DNA from: Pseudomonadota bacterium
Lineage (GTDB): Bacteria > Pseudomonadota > Gammaproteobacteria > Burkholderiales > Rhodocyclaceae
Direction: 5' to 3'
Length of the DNA stretch: 44,081 bases
NCBI GenBank assembly: GCA_018261905.1
Contig: JAGTRU010000033.1
Coordinates: forward strand, 1 to 44,081
In this document: one piece after another, positions 24,867 to 32,303 of the stretch
Layout: every line of letters begins with the position of its first letter
Numbering within the stretch: position 1 is the first letter of the stretch
Notes under the pieces: generated by a model
Told to the model about the DNA's origin: nothing
Database searches by the model: none
Seen by the model: only the letters and a program-made list of their open reading frames with translations
Translations under genes and position numbers: made by a program

Positions 24867-25993
24867 TACGCGTCTCCCATGACCTGTTTCACGGTGGCAT
24901 GCACCGTCGCGCCGTCCTTGCACAGCAAGGTGCCGGCTACCACTTCGTCCGCCCAGTCGATGACCAGTTCGCCGTCCTTGATCCACGGCGAGAGGAAGTT
25001 GTAGAGATTCTTGGCGTAAAGCTCGGAAGCATGCGTCGGCATGCGCGAGGGAAGATTCAAGGGGCCGTGGATATTGACGTCATTGGCGATGACATGCTCG
25101 CCGGGCTGGGTCAGCGCGCAATTGCCGCCGGACTCCGCCGCCATGTCGACGATGATGGCGCCGTATTTCATGCGCGCCACCATGTCGCCAGTGATGATGA
25201 CCGGCGCCTTCTTGCCGGGAATCGCCGCCGTGGTAATCACAACGTCGGCCATGGCGACGGCCTTGGCCAGCTTCTCGGCCTGCGCGGCCTTTTCCTCGGC
25301 GGTCAGTTCGCGGGCGTAACCGCCGGCACCGTCGGCCGAAACCCCGGTATCGACGAACTTGGCGCCGAGCGATTCGATCTGTTCACGGGCGGCGGCGCGC
25401 ACGTCATAGGCTTCGACCATGGCGCCGAGGCGCTTGCAAGTGGCAATCGCCTGCAGGCCGGCGACGCCGGCGCCGATAACGAGGACGCGGGCCGGACGGA
25501 TGGTACCGGCGGCGGTGGTCAGCATCGGGAAGAACTTGGTGCAGCGCGCCGCGGCGATCAGGCCGCACTGGTAGCCGGCACAGGCGCCCTGGCTGGACAG
25601 GGCGTCCATGCTCTGGGCGCGCGAGATACGCGGCAGCAATTCGAGCGAGAAGGCGGTGATCTTACGGGCATTCATTGCCGCCAGCCGGGCCTTGTCTTCG
25701 AAAGGTTTCAACAGGCCGATGAGCACCGCGCCTTCCGGGATCTGGGTGATTTCTTCCAGGCTCGGCGGCGTCACCCGCAGGATCAGGCCGGCGCCGGCGT
25801 AAGCTTCGCCACCGCCATCGACCATGCTGACCTCGGCATAGTCGGAGTCCAGGAAATGGCTACTACTCCCGGCGCTTTTCTCCAGACGCAGGCTGGCGCC
25901 AAGAGCGGCAAATTTCTTGGCTGTTTCGGGCACCAGGGCAACCCGGCTTTCACCTGGCGCACGCTCCCCCACAGCAGCGATCACGAGCTTCAT
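24866..25993 (-). CDS. pntAA: NAD(P) transhydrogenase subunit alpha part 1
   Basis: A 375-residue soluble NAD(H)-binding subunit related to alanine dehydrogenase. It has the N-terminal GESRVALVPETAKKF motif, the Rossmann loop VLVIGAGVAGLQAIATCKRLGA (landmark near residue 170) and the QTAESGG-like MAAESGGNCALT loop. It is first in pntAA-pntAB-pntB. It lies 88 bases beyond rnfH but behind a terminator hairpin, so it may be transcribed partly by read-through from rnf or from its own promoter; no clear sigma-54 element is present. Confidence 0.95.
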   Translation of the reverse strand: MKLVIAAVGERAPGESRVALVPETAKKFAALGASLRLEKSAGSSSHFLDSDYAEVSMVDGGGEAYAGAGLILRVTPPSLEEITQIPEGAVLIGLLKPFEDKARLAAMNARKITAFSLELLPRISRAQSMDALSSQGACAGYQCGLIAAARCTKFFPMLTTAAGTIRPARVLVIGAGVAGLQAIATCKRLGAMVEAYDVRAAAREQIESLGAKFVDTGVSADGAGGYARELTAEEKAAQAEKLAKAVAMADVVITTAAIPGKKAPVIITGDMVARMKYGAIIVDMAAESGGNCALTQPGEHVIANDVNIHGPLNLPSRMPTHASELYAKNLYNFLSPWIKDGELVIDWADEVVAGTLLCKDGATVHATVKQVMGDA

Positions 25994-26004
25994 CTACGTA
26001 TCCT

Positions 26005-26038
26005 AAAAAACAATATGTGGGAAATATTCCCACATATT
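26005..26038 (-). terminator. Hairpin terminator between rnfH and pntAA
   Basis: A perfect 12-bp inverted repeat (AATATGTGGGAA at 26012-26023, complement at 26027-26038) with a 3-base loop. On the minus strand it is followed by GTTTTTT. It fits a terminator for the rnf operon 45 bases past rnfH. It is AT-rich and could also act as a protein-binding palindrome in front of pntAA. Confidence 0.7.
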
Positions 26039-26081
26039 TTCTTGAGCGTCCAGCAATTGACATGGCCTAACGCCATGTCGC

Positions 26082-26354
26082 CTAGTCATCTTCGTTTCTG
26101 TCCCGCCGCGGAACGGTTTCCGGATCAGCAATGATTGCCCGGTAAATCTCGATCCGGTCTCCCGGTTTCAGCGCTGAATCCAACTTTACCAGACGTCCGA
26201 ACACGCCAACCTTCTGAATTGATAAATTAATATTTGGGAACTGTTCAAGTATCCCTGAACGCTGGATTCCCTCGCCGACAGTCGATACATCGGGAACCTC
26301 GAAATTCAGCCAGACCTGCTGGCCGAGTTCGGAATAGGCGACACCAATTTGCAT
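26082..26354 (-). CDS. rnfH: RnfH family protein
   Basis: A 90-residue ubiquitin-like-fold protein of the RnfH/UPF0125 family (starts MQIGVAYSE, contains KVGVFGRLVKLDSALKPGDRIE as landmark). Found at the end of rnf operons; its biochemical function is unclear. The start has a GGAGG site, 15 bases after rnfD. Confidence 0.9.
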   Translation of the reverse strand: MQIGVAYSELGQQVWLNFEVPDVSTVGEGIQRSGILEQFPNINLSIQKVGVFGRLVKLDSALKPGDRIEIYRAIIADPETVPRRDRNEDD

Positions 26355-26369
26355 AGCCTGTGACCTCCA

Positions 26370-27443
26370 TCAATTCGTCGTTTGCAGGGGCTTACCCTTG
26401 CTGTCACGACCGTAAATACGCGGTTTGAAATAGGTATCGATAATCGGCGTGGTGGCATTCATGAGCAGCACCGCGAACGCCACGCCCTCGGGATAACCCG
26501 CCCAGGTGCGGATGATGTAGGTAAATAGCCCGCAACCAAAACCGAAAATCAGCTGGCCGCGCGGCGAATTGGGCGAGGTCACGTAATCGGTGGCGATGAA
26601 GAAAGCGCCGAGCATCGCGCCCCCCGACAACAGATGGGAGCCCATGTCGAGATAGCGGGCCGGATCGACCGCGTGCAGGATAGCAGCGGGAATGGCGATA
26701 CCGGCCAGCATGGCGAGCGGGATGTGCCAGCTGATAATGCGCAGGAACATCAGCGCCACGCCGCCGGCGAGAATCAGCCAGGCGGCGGTTTCACCGAGGC
26801 TGCCGGGACGACTGCCGATGAACGACAGGGCCGGCGCGTGCTGCATCGACTCGAGCAGAGTGATGCCGCGCGACAACTCGGTCTTGCCGAAACCCAGGGT
26901 CGTCGCACTGGTCACCGCATCGAGCGCCGGTGGCACGCCCTTGAGGATGATCAGCAAGCCGTCGAGGATGCCCGGGGCGCCGACACTGAAGAGCGGCAGC
27001 GGCGCCACCCAGGCGGTCATCTGCACCGGGAACGAGATGAGCAGCGCAACCCGGGCCACCATGGCCGGATTGAACAGGTTCTGCCCCAGTCCGCCGAAAG
27101 CCTGCTTGCCCAGCATGGTCGCGAAGAACCCGCCGAACGCGCCGATCCACCACGGTGCCCAGGGCGGCAGGGAAACCGCCAGCAGCCAGCCGGTGAGGAT
27201 GGCCGAACCGTCGAGCAGGATGGGAGCCGCATGGCGATTCATCAGACGTAGGGAGAAGGCTTCGCCGAGCATCGCCGAGGCGATGGTGATGACCCAGAGA
27301 AAGATGGCCGGCCAGCCGTAGAGCCAGAAACCGTAGATAGTCGCCGGGGCCAGGGCCAGCATCACCAGGCTCATGATGCGGGTCGGGCTGTTGGTCGTCG
27401 TGGTGTGCGGTGCCGCGACGGGCATTCCGTAGGATTGGCTCAT
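26370..27443 (-). CDS. rnfD: Rnf complex subunit RnfD
   Basis: A 357-residue membrane subunit related to NqrB with about nine or ten helices. The covalent-FMN threonine motif is visible (DAVTSATTLG). In the Rnf complex it links ion pumping with electron transfer between NADH and ferredoxin. Its start overlaps the rnfC stop by 4 bases. In diazotrophs the complex runs in reverse, using ion gradient to reduce ferredoxin or flavodoxin for nitrogenase. Confidence 0.95.
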   Translation of the reverse strand: MSQSYGMPVAAPHTTTTNSPTRIMSLVMLALAPATIYGFWLYGWPAIFLWVITIASAMLGEAFSLRLMNRHAAPILLDGSAILTGWLLAVSLPPWAPWWIGAFGGFFATMLGKQAFGGLGQNLFNPAMVARVALLISFPVQMTAWVAPLPLFSVGAPGILDGLLIILKGVPPALDAVTSATTLGFGKTELSRGITLLESMQHAPALSFIGSRPGSLGETAAWLILAGGVALMFLRIISWHIPLAMLAGIAIPAAILHAVDPARYLDMGSHLLSGGAMLGAFFIATDYVTSPNSPRGQLIFGFGCGLFTYIIRTWAGYPEGVAFAVLLMNATTPIIDTYFKPRIYGRDSKGKPLQTTN

Positions 27444-28954
27444 GCTGAAGCTCCCTGAGTCTGTTCTGCAACGGGTGTCGCAGCTTTTGCGGCGGCGGCC
27501 TTGGCGGCGTCGCGTTCGGCCTTGCGGCGGGCCGCCGCTTCCAGTTTCTCGCGCTCTTCGCGCTCGATGCGGGCGGTCTTCGCCTCGACCAGACGCTTGG
27601 TCGCTTCGGTACGCAACTTGCTCCGCTCGGCCGCCGTCAGCTCACCCTTGGCGTGGCTGAAATACTGAACGAGCGGGATGTGCGACGGACAGACATAGGC
27701 GCAGCAACCACAGGAGATGCAATCCTGCAGCTCGAATTTTTCCGCCCCCTCGAGATCGCCGACCCGGATGCGGGCGGCCATTTCGAGCGGCAGCAGGCCC
27801 ATCGGACAGGCCTTGGTGCAGTTGCCGCAGCGGATGCAGGGGCCGGCTTCGGGGACGAAGGCTTCGGCCGCATTGAAGGCGAGGATGCCGGAGGCGCCCT
27901 TGACGATGGGAATCCGGTCGTGGAGCAGCGGCGTGCCCATCATCGGCCCGCCAAGGATCAGTCGCGACGGGGCTTCCTTAAGACCGACAAAGGCAAACAG
28001 GTCGCTGATCATGGTGCCGAGCGGTGCGTAGAGATTGCCCGGCGCGGCAATGGCGCCGCCGTTGATGGTGATGATGCGTTCGACCAGCGGCTGGCCGAGG
28101 CGGATCGCCTTATGCACGGCGGCGCAGGTCGAGACGTTGTGCACCAGCACGCCGGTTTCGGCGGCGCGGGCGTCGGAAGGCACTTCAATACCGGTCAGGA
28201 CCTTGATCAGCTGGCGGTCGGAACCCATCGGGTAGAGCGCCGGCAGCGGGCAAATCTTGATCTCGGGGAAGGCCGCAGCGGCCTGGCGCATGGCCGCGAT
28301 GGCCTCGGGCTTGTTGTTCTCGATGCCGACCAGCGCTTGCGTCGCGCCGATCGCATGCATGACCAGCCGGGCGCCGTCGATCACCATCTCCGGGTAATCG
28401 CGCATGATGCGGTCGTCGCTCGACAGGTAGGGTTCGCACTCGCCGCCATTGACGATCAGCGTCGTCACCTTGAGGCGCTTGCCCAGCGCGAACTTGGGGG
28501 CAGCCGGGAAGGTCGCCCCGCCGAGGCCGACGACGCCGGCGGCGGCCGTACGCTTGGTGATCTCCTCAGGCGCGGCCGAGAACGGATCGGCCAGCGGCTC
28601 GCTATCGATCCAGCGATTCTCGCCATCGGAATCGATGGTGATTGCCTTGAAGGGCAGGCCGGACGGGTGCGGCGCGGTGACTTCGCCGACCGCGCTGATG
28701 GTGCCGGAAACCGAGGCGTGGATGGGGGCCGAGATATTGCCCTGGGCTTGGGCAATCAACTGCCCCTTGAGCACTTTCTGGCCAACCATGACGATCGGCC
28801 GGGCGGCCCCACCGACGTGCTGGTGCAGCGGCATGAAAATGCGCTCGGGCGACGGAAAGAGGCGCAGCGGCACATCGGCAGCCGGACGCTTGTGATCTTC
28901 CGGATGGACGCCCCAGTTCGGTGTTTTCAGAAAGCGATCGAGAAATCCCATCAT
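27440..28954 (-). CDS. rnfC: Rnf complex subunit RnfC
   Basis: A 504-residue NADH-binding peripheral subunit. The glycine-rich nucleotide/flavin loop GLGGATFP (143-150) and the GECEPYLSSDDRIM stretch (171-184) are present. Two [4Fe-4S] motifs lie at 373-383 (CIRCGNCTKAC) and 412-422 (CISCGCCAYVC). The C-terminal 60 residues are a Lys/Ala/Glu-rich tail, as in many RnfC proteins. It starts 7 bases after rnfB. Confidence 0.96.
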   Translation of the reverse strand: MMGFLDRFLKTPNWGVHPEDHKRPAADVPLRLFPSPERIFMPLHQHVGGAARPIVMVGQKVLKGQLIAQAQGNISAPIHASVSGTISAVGEVTAPHPSGLPFKAITIDSDGENRWIDSEPLADPFSAAPEEITKRTAAAGVVGLGGATFPAAPKFALGKRLKVTTLIVNGGECEPYLSSDDRIMRDYPEMVIDGARLVMHAIGATQALVGIENNKPEAIAAMRQAAAAFPEIKICPLPALYPMGSDRQLIKVLTGIEVPSDARAAETGVLVHNVSTCAAVHKAIRLGQPLVERIITINGGAIAAPGNLYAPLGTMISDLFAFVGLKEAPSRLILGGPMMGTPLLHDRIPIVKGASGILAFNAAEAFVPEAGPCIRCGNCTKACPMGLLPLEMAARIRVGDLEGAEKFELQDCISCGCCAYVCPSHIPLVQYFSHAKGELTAAERSKLRTEATKRLVEAKTARIEREEREKLEAAARRKAERDAAKAAAAKAATPVAEQTQGASA

Positions 28955-28961
28955 CGTATCC

Positions 28962-29495
28962 TCAGTGTTGGGCGGACGCCGGCTTCGGCCAGGTCCAGTG
29001 TTGCAGCGTGACCGGGATGGGCATCATCGCCAGCGCTTCCGTCGGGCAGACGTCGATACAGGAGGAACAGCCGGTACAGGCTTCGCGGATCACGTTGTGG
29101 ATCTGCTTGGCGGCACCGATGATCGCGTCGGTCGGGCAGACCTTGATGCAACGGCAGCAACCGACGCAGATTTCTTCGGTCACTTCGGCGATCTGCGGCC
29201 CGCTATCGACTACCTGGGAAAGGTCGACCTTGACGCCGAGTTTAGCGGCGAGGGCTTCGACAGTCGCCTTGCCGCCCGGCGGGCACAGGGTGACCGGTGC
29301 TTCGCCCTTGGCCAGCGCCGCGGCGGCTTGGCCGCAACCGACGTAGCCGCACTGGCCGCACTGCGAGCCGGGCAACATGGCCAGCAACTCGGCCTCGATC
29401 GGATCAGCTTCCACCGACAGGTAACGCGAGGCAACGCCCAGCACGCTCCCGAGGGCCAGCCCCATGGCTGCGAGACTTCCAACGGACATCAACAT
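28962..29495 (-). CDS. rnfB: Rnf complex subunit RnfB
   Basis: A 177-residue ferredoxin-like subunit: an N-terminal membrane anchor, a CGQCGYVGCGQAA four-cysteine cluster motif (about residues 46-58) and two [4Fe-4S] motifs (CVGCCRCIKVCP and CTGCSSCIDVCP). It is the entry or exit point for ferredoxin electrons. An AGGAGG ribosome site is right before the ATG. Confidence 0.95.
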   Translation of the reverse strand: MLMSVGSLAAMGLALGSVLGVASRYLSVEADPIEAELLAMLPGSQCGQCGYVGCGQAAAALAKGEAPVTLCPPGGKATVEALAAKLGVKVDLSQVVDSGPQIAEVTEEICVGCCRCIKVCPTDAIIGAAKQIHNVIREACTGCSSCIDVCPTEALAMMPIPVTLQHWTWPKPASAQH

Positions 29496-29527
29496 GAGAT
29501 TCTCCTCCTGCCAAACTTGTTAAACGA

Positions 29528-30109
29528 TTAGCTCGTGGCGATGCCCGAGAAGCCCATGAACGCCATGGCCAGCATGCCGGCGACGATGAAGGCGATCGGC
29601 GGGCCGGCGAACAGGCGCGGCACCTGGACCAGCGCGAGACGCTCGCGCAGGCCGGCAAAAATGATCATAACCAGGCTGTAACCGACGGAAGACGCGAAGG
29701 CGAACATCGTCGAGCTCATGAAGCCCATCTTGCCTTCGACCAGCAGCAGCGCGACGCCGAGCACCGCGCAGTTGGTGGTGATGAGCGGCAGGTAGATACC
29801 AAGCATCTGAAAGAGCTTGGGCGACACTTTCTTGATCGTCATCTCGGTGAATTGCACCGCACTGGCGATGACCAGGATGAAGGTCACGGTGCGCAGGAAG
29901 CCGAGGCCGTAGGCATCGAGCAAATAGTGCTGGACCGCCCAGTCGGCCATCGACGAGACGGTAATGACGAAGGTCGTCGCCAGGCCCATGCCGGCCGCCG
30001 TATCGACCCGCGTCGTCACCCCCATGAACGAACAAAGTCCGAGGAAGCGCGCCAGGATCACATTGTTCACCAGGGCCGCGCCGATCATCATCAAGGCAAA
30101 ATCTCTCAT
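29528..30109 (-). CDS. rnfA: Rnf complex subunit RnfA
   Basis: A 193-residue membrane subunit related to NqrE with six helices and the conserved NNVILARFLGLCSFMGV stretch near the N-terminus. It forms the membrane core with RnfE and coordinates a shared Fe-S site in this family. It follows the RseC-like gene by 9 bases with an AGGAAAAG site. Confidence 0.95.
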   Translation of the reverse strand: MRDFALMMIGAALVNNVILARFLGLCSFMGVTTRVDTAAGMGLATTFVITVSSMADWAVQHYLLDAYGLGFLRTVTFILVIASAVQFTEMTIKKVSPKLFQMLGIYLPLITTNCAVLGVALLLVEGKMGFMSSTMFAFASSVGYSLVMIIFAGLRERLALVQVPRLFAGPPIAFIVAGMLAMAFMGFSGIATS

Positions 30110-30118
30110 GGTCTTTTC

Positions 30119-30655
30119 CTAAGTATTTCCGCAGGTTTCGTCAGGCCGGGCCCGGCGCAGGATATGCGGGGCCAGATCGCCCCGCGCCGCAAGGCGACGC
30201 GCCATGAAGCGCGCCCCGAGCAAGCCCAGCACCAGCCCGCCAGCCATCCCGAGCAGCGAGGTTAAATCGTCACCGTACAGCCCCTGCACAATCGAGCCGG
30301 CCGTCAGCGCACAAGCCAGGGGCAATCCGTAAGCGGTCAGCGAAGCACTCAACAGCGACCCCTCGCTGACCCCGACCACCAGGCGATCACCTTCGCGAAA
30401 GCCCAAGGCACCGCCCGGATTGTCGACCACGAAACGCCGCGCCTGGAGCCGGCTGCTCACGCTACCGATCCCCGGTGCCTGGCGGGTATCGATGCCGCAA
30501 CTGGCGCTTGAGGAACAGTGGCCGCAACTGGTCGTCTGTTCGGGTTCAAGCCAGAGCTGATCGTCCGTAACACGAACAACCCTGGCTATCCCCTCGACCG
30601 AGCGCGCCGCGGCGTTCGTAATCACTGGTAATTGGGTCATGGTCTGGAGACTCAT
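30119..30655 (-). CDS. rseC: RseC-like protein within the rnf operon
   Basis: A 178-residue RseC/MucC family protein with an N-terminal cysteine-rich domain (TTSCGHCSSSASCG, near residues 42-55). Two adjacent membrane helices follow (LLSASLTAYGLPLACALTAG and LLGMAGGLVLGLLGARFMA as landmarks). It lies 3 bases after rnfE and just before rnfA. RseC works with Rsx/Rnf in SoxR reduction in enterobacteria. It is the paralogue of the gene at 4875-5330 in the nifN operon. Confidence 0.88.
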   Translation of the reverse strand: MSLQTMTQLPVITNAAARSVEGIARVVRVTDDQLWLEPEQTTSCGHCSSSASCGIDTRQAPGIGSVSSRLQARRFVVDNPGGALGFREGDRLVVGVSEGSLLSASLTAYGLPLACALTAGSIVQGLYGDDLTSLLGMAGGLVLGLLGARFMARRLAARGDLAPHILRRARPDETCGNT

Positions 30656-30658
30656 CGA

Positions 30659-31333
30659 TCACACGGCATGGGCGCCGGTCATCTGGATTTCCTTGCCGGC
30701 CCGCAGGTCGAGCAGGCGCTTGACGACGACCAGCAGCCCGGTGACGATGAAACCGCCGGGCGGCAGGATCATCATCAGGACGCCCATATCGGCGGGCAAC
30801 AGACGCATCTCGATAACCTTGAAAGTCGGCCCGAGGAGCAGGGAAGCATCGGCAAACAAGGTACCGGAGCCGATGATTTCCCGCACCGCCCCGATGGCGG
30901 TCAGGGCGATGGTGAAGCCGAGGCCCATGAACAGGCCGTCGAGCAGGGCGGAAACCGGCGGCTGCTTGGCGGCGAAGGCTTCGAGGCGGGCCAGCGGCAG
31001 GCAATTGGAAACGATCAGCGGAATGAACAGGCCGAGCACCTTATACAGTTCATGCATCCAGGCATTCATGCCGAGGTCGACCACCGTCACCATGGCGGCG
31101 ACGATCAGGATATAAACCGGAATCCGCACCTCCGTCGTGATCCGGTTGCGGAAGATGGCGACCAGCCAGCTCGATGCCGCCATCACCACAGCAGTCGCCA
31201 GGCCCATACCGAAGCCATTGGTGGCACTGGTCGTCATCGCCATGGCGGGACACATGCCGAGCAGCATGCTGAACACGCCGTTGTTGTCCCACAAACCGTC
31301 CTTGACGATCGTCTTGTAGTCGCTGTTTGCCAT
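30659..31333 (-). CDS. rnfE: Rnf complex subunit RnfE
   Basis: A 224-residue membrane subunit related to NqrD with six helices. The family stretch LWDNNGVFSMLLGMCPAMA (landmark near the N-terminus) pairs with the matching NNVILARFLG region of RnfA. It starts one base after rnfG ends. A short hydrophilic C-terminus reaches the RseC-like gene. Confidence 0.95.
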   Translation of the reverse strand: MANSDYKTIVKDGLWDNNGVFSMLLGMCPAMAMTTSATNGFGMGLATAVVMAASSWLVAIFRNRITTEVRIPVYILIVAAMVTVVDLGMNAWMHELYKVLGLFIPLIVSNCLPLARLEAFAAKQPPVSALLDGLFMGLGFTIALTAIGAVREIIGSGTLFADASLLLGPTFKVIEMRLLPADMGVLMMILPPGGFIVTGLLVVVKRLLDLRAGKEIQMTGAHAV

Positions 31334-31334
31334 G

Positions 31335-31964
31335 TCAGTTAGCCTCCGTCAAACGGGTTTTGTTCTCTGCGAAAAATTCCAGTCCGCTGCGAATGGCAAC
31401 CATCACACCGCGCGGCGTGATCGTGGCGCCGGCGAACTGATCGAAGTCACCGCCGTCCTTTTTCACCTTCCAGCGTTCAAGCGGCGGGTTGCCCAGCGAG
31501 AGGCCGGTGAAACGCTCGATCCACGGTCCCTTCTTGACTTCGATCTTGTCGCCCAGGCCCGGCGTTTCCTTGTGGGCCAGGACGCGCACGCCGAGCAGCT
31601 TGCCGTCGGCATCGATGCCCATCATCAGCTTGATTTCGCCGGCGTAGCCGGTACCGAAGATTTCGTAGGCGACGCCGGTAACCTTGCCGCCTTTCCTGGC
31701 CCGGAACACGGTCAGCTCCTTGCCCTCGGCATTGGCCATGGTCAGCGTATCGGTGACCGGGTTGTTGTCATGGAGATCGTCGGGCAGAACCTGGCTCAGC
31801 GAGTTCTGCTTATCTTCAATGGCGCGCGCCGCGATATCATCGAGCGTGATCTCATTAGTAATTGCCAGAATCAATCCGAAGCCCAGACAAAACAGGCAGA
31901 GGATCACGCCATGTTTGAACATTTTGGGCGGGCTGGCGACAGGCACGGTTTGAGAAGTAGTCAT
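31335..31964 (-). CDS. rnfG: Rnf complex subunit RnfG
   Basis: A 209-residue subunit related to NqrC: one N-terminal membrane anchor (HGVILCLFCLGFGLILAIT as landmark) and a periplasmic FMN-binding domain. The covalent flavin motif appears as FAGATITPRGV. Here it is the first gene of the operon, directly behind a sigma-54 promoter, rather than in the middle as in rnfABCDGE operons. Confidence 0.94.
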   Translation of the reverse strand: MTTSQTVPVASPPKMFKHGVILCLFCLGFGLILAITNEITLDDIAARAIEDKQNSLSQVLPDDLHDNNPVTDTLTMANAEGKELTVFRARKGGKVTGVAYEIFGTGYAGEIKLMMGIDADGKLLGVRVLAHKETPGLGDKIEVKKGPWIERFTGLSLGNPPLERWKVKKDGGDFDQFAGATITPRGVMVAIRSGLEFFAENKTRLTEAN

Positions 31965-31996
31965 GATCAGACGGGTGATTGGCTTGCCCCTCTAAG

Positions 31997-32012
31997 AGCA
32001 GCATCTGTGCCA
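31997..32012 (-). promoter_or_regulatory. Sigma-54 promoter of the rnf operon
   Basis: The minus strand reads TGGCACAGATGCTGCT with a perfect -24 box, 10 bases between GG and GC, and one mismatch in the -12 box (CTGC for TTGC). The predicted start is about 20 bases before rnfG. Confidence 0.85.
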
Positions 32013-32115
32013 GCGCCACACGAAGCGCAACGACGACCCGAAACCGAGAAAAACATTCCCATTTTCTGAGTGGGAGGGCTTAAAAACCCATGAATCCGCG
32101 TTTTTAGTGCATTAC

Positions 32116-32130
32116 GCACCACTGTGGTGC
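32116..32130. repeat. Inverted repeat in the rnfG-nifL intergenic region
   Basis: GCACCA-CTG-TGGTGC, a perfect 6-bp palindrome between the rnf sigma-54 promoter and the NifA site. No T-run follows, so a terminator is unlikely. It may be a regulatory palindrome for the divergent promoters. Confidence 0.4.
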
Positions 32131-32148
32131 CTATTTCACCAGACACAA

Positions 32149-32164
32149 TGTCGCAAAAACGACA
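32149..32164. promoter_or_regulatory. NifA upstream activator site shared by rnfG and nifL
   Basis: TGTCG-CAAAAA-CGACA, the extended palindrome. It lies about 90-100 bases upstream of the predicted nifL start and about 165 bases from the predicted rnfG start. It is the only strong NifA site in this divergent region and could serve both. Confidence 0.85.
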
Positions 32165-32229
32165 GGAATTTCGTCGCATTTGCTCCGAAGGCCCGACGCC
32201 ACGCCATCCCCTGGCCAACATCGAACGAA

Positions 32230-32245
32230 CGGCACGGAACCTGCT
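32230..32245 (+). promoter_or_regulatory. Candidate sigma-54 promoter of nifLA
   Basis: CGGCACGGAACCTGCT on the plus strand with 10 bases between GG and GC. The first base of the -24 box and of the -12 box deviate from consensus. The predicted start is near 32256, 48 bases before the nifL ATG. Confidence 0.7.
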
Positions 32246-32303
32246 TTAACACTGGACAAGCAAGCCCACGACTCGACCCAACGTACTATTTAGGAGCATT
32301 TTC

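Noticed and set aside
26039..26081. A sigma-54-like GG...GC pair upstream of pntAA
   Set aside because: The spacing between GG and GC is 11 bases and the flanking bases do not match; sigma-54 needs 10.
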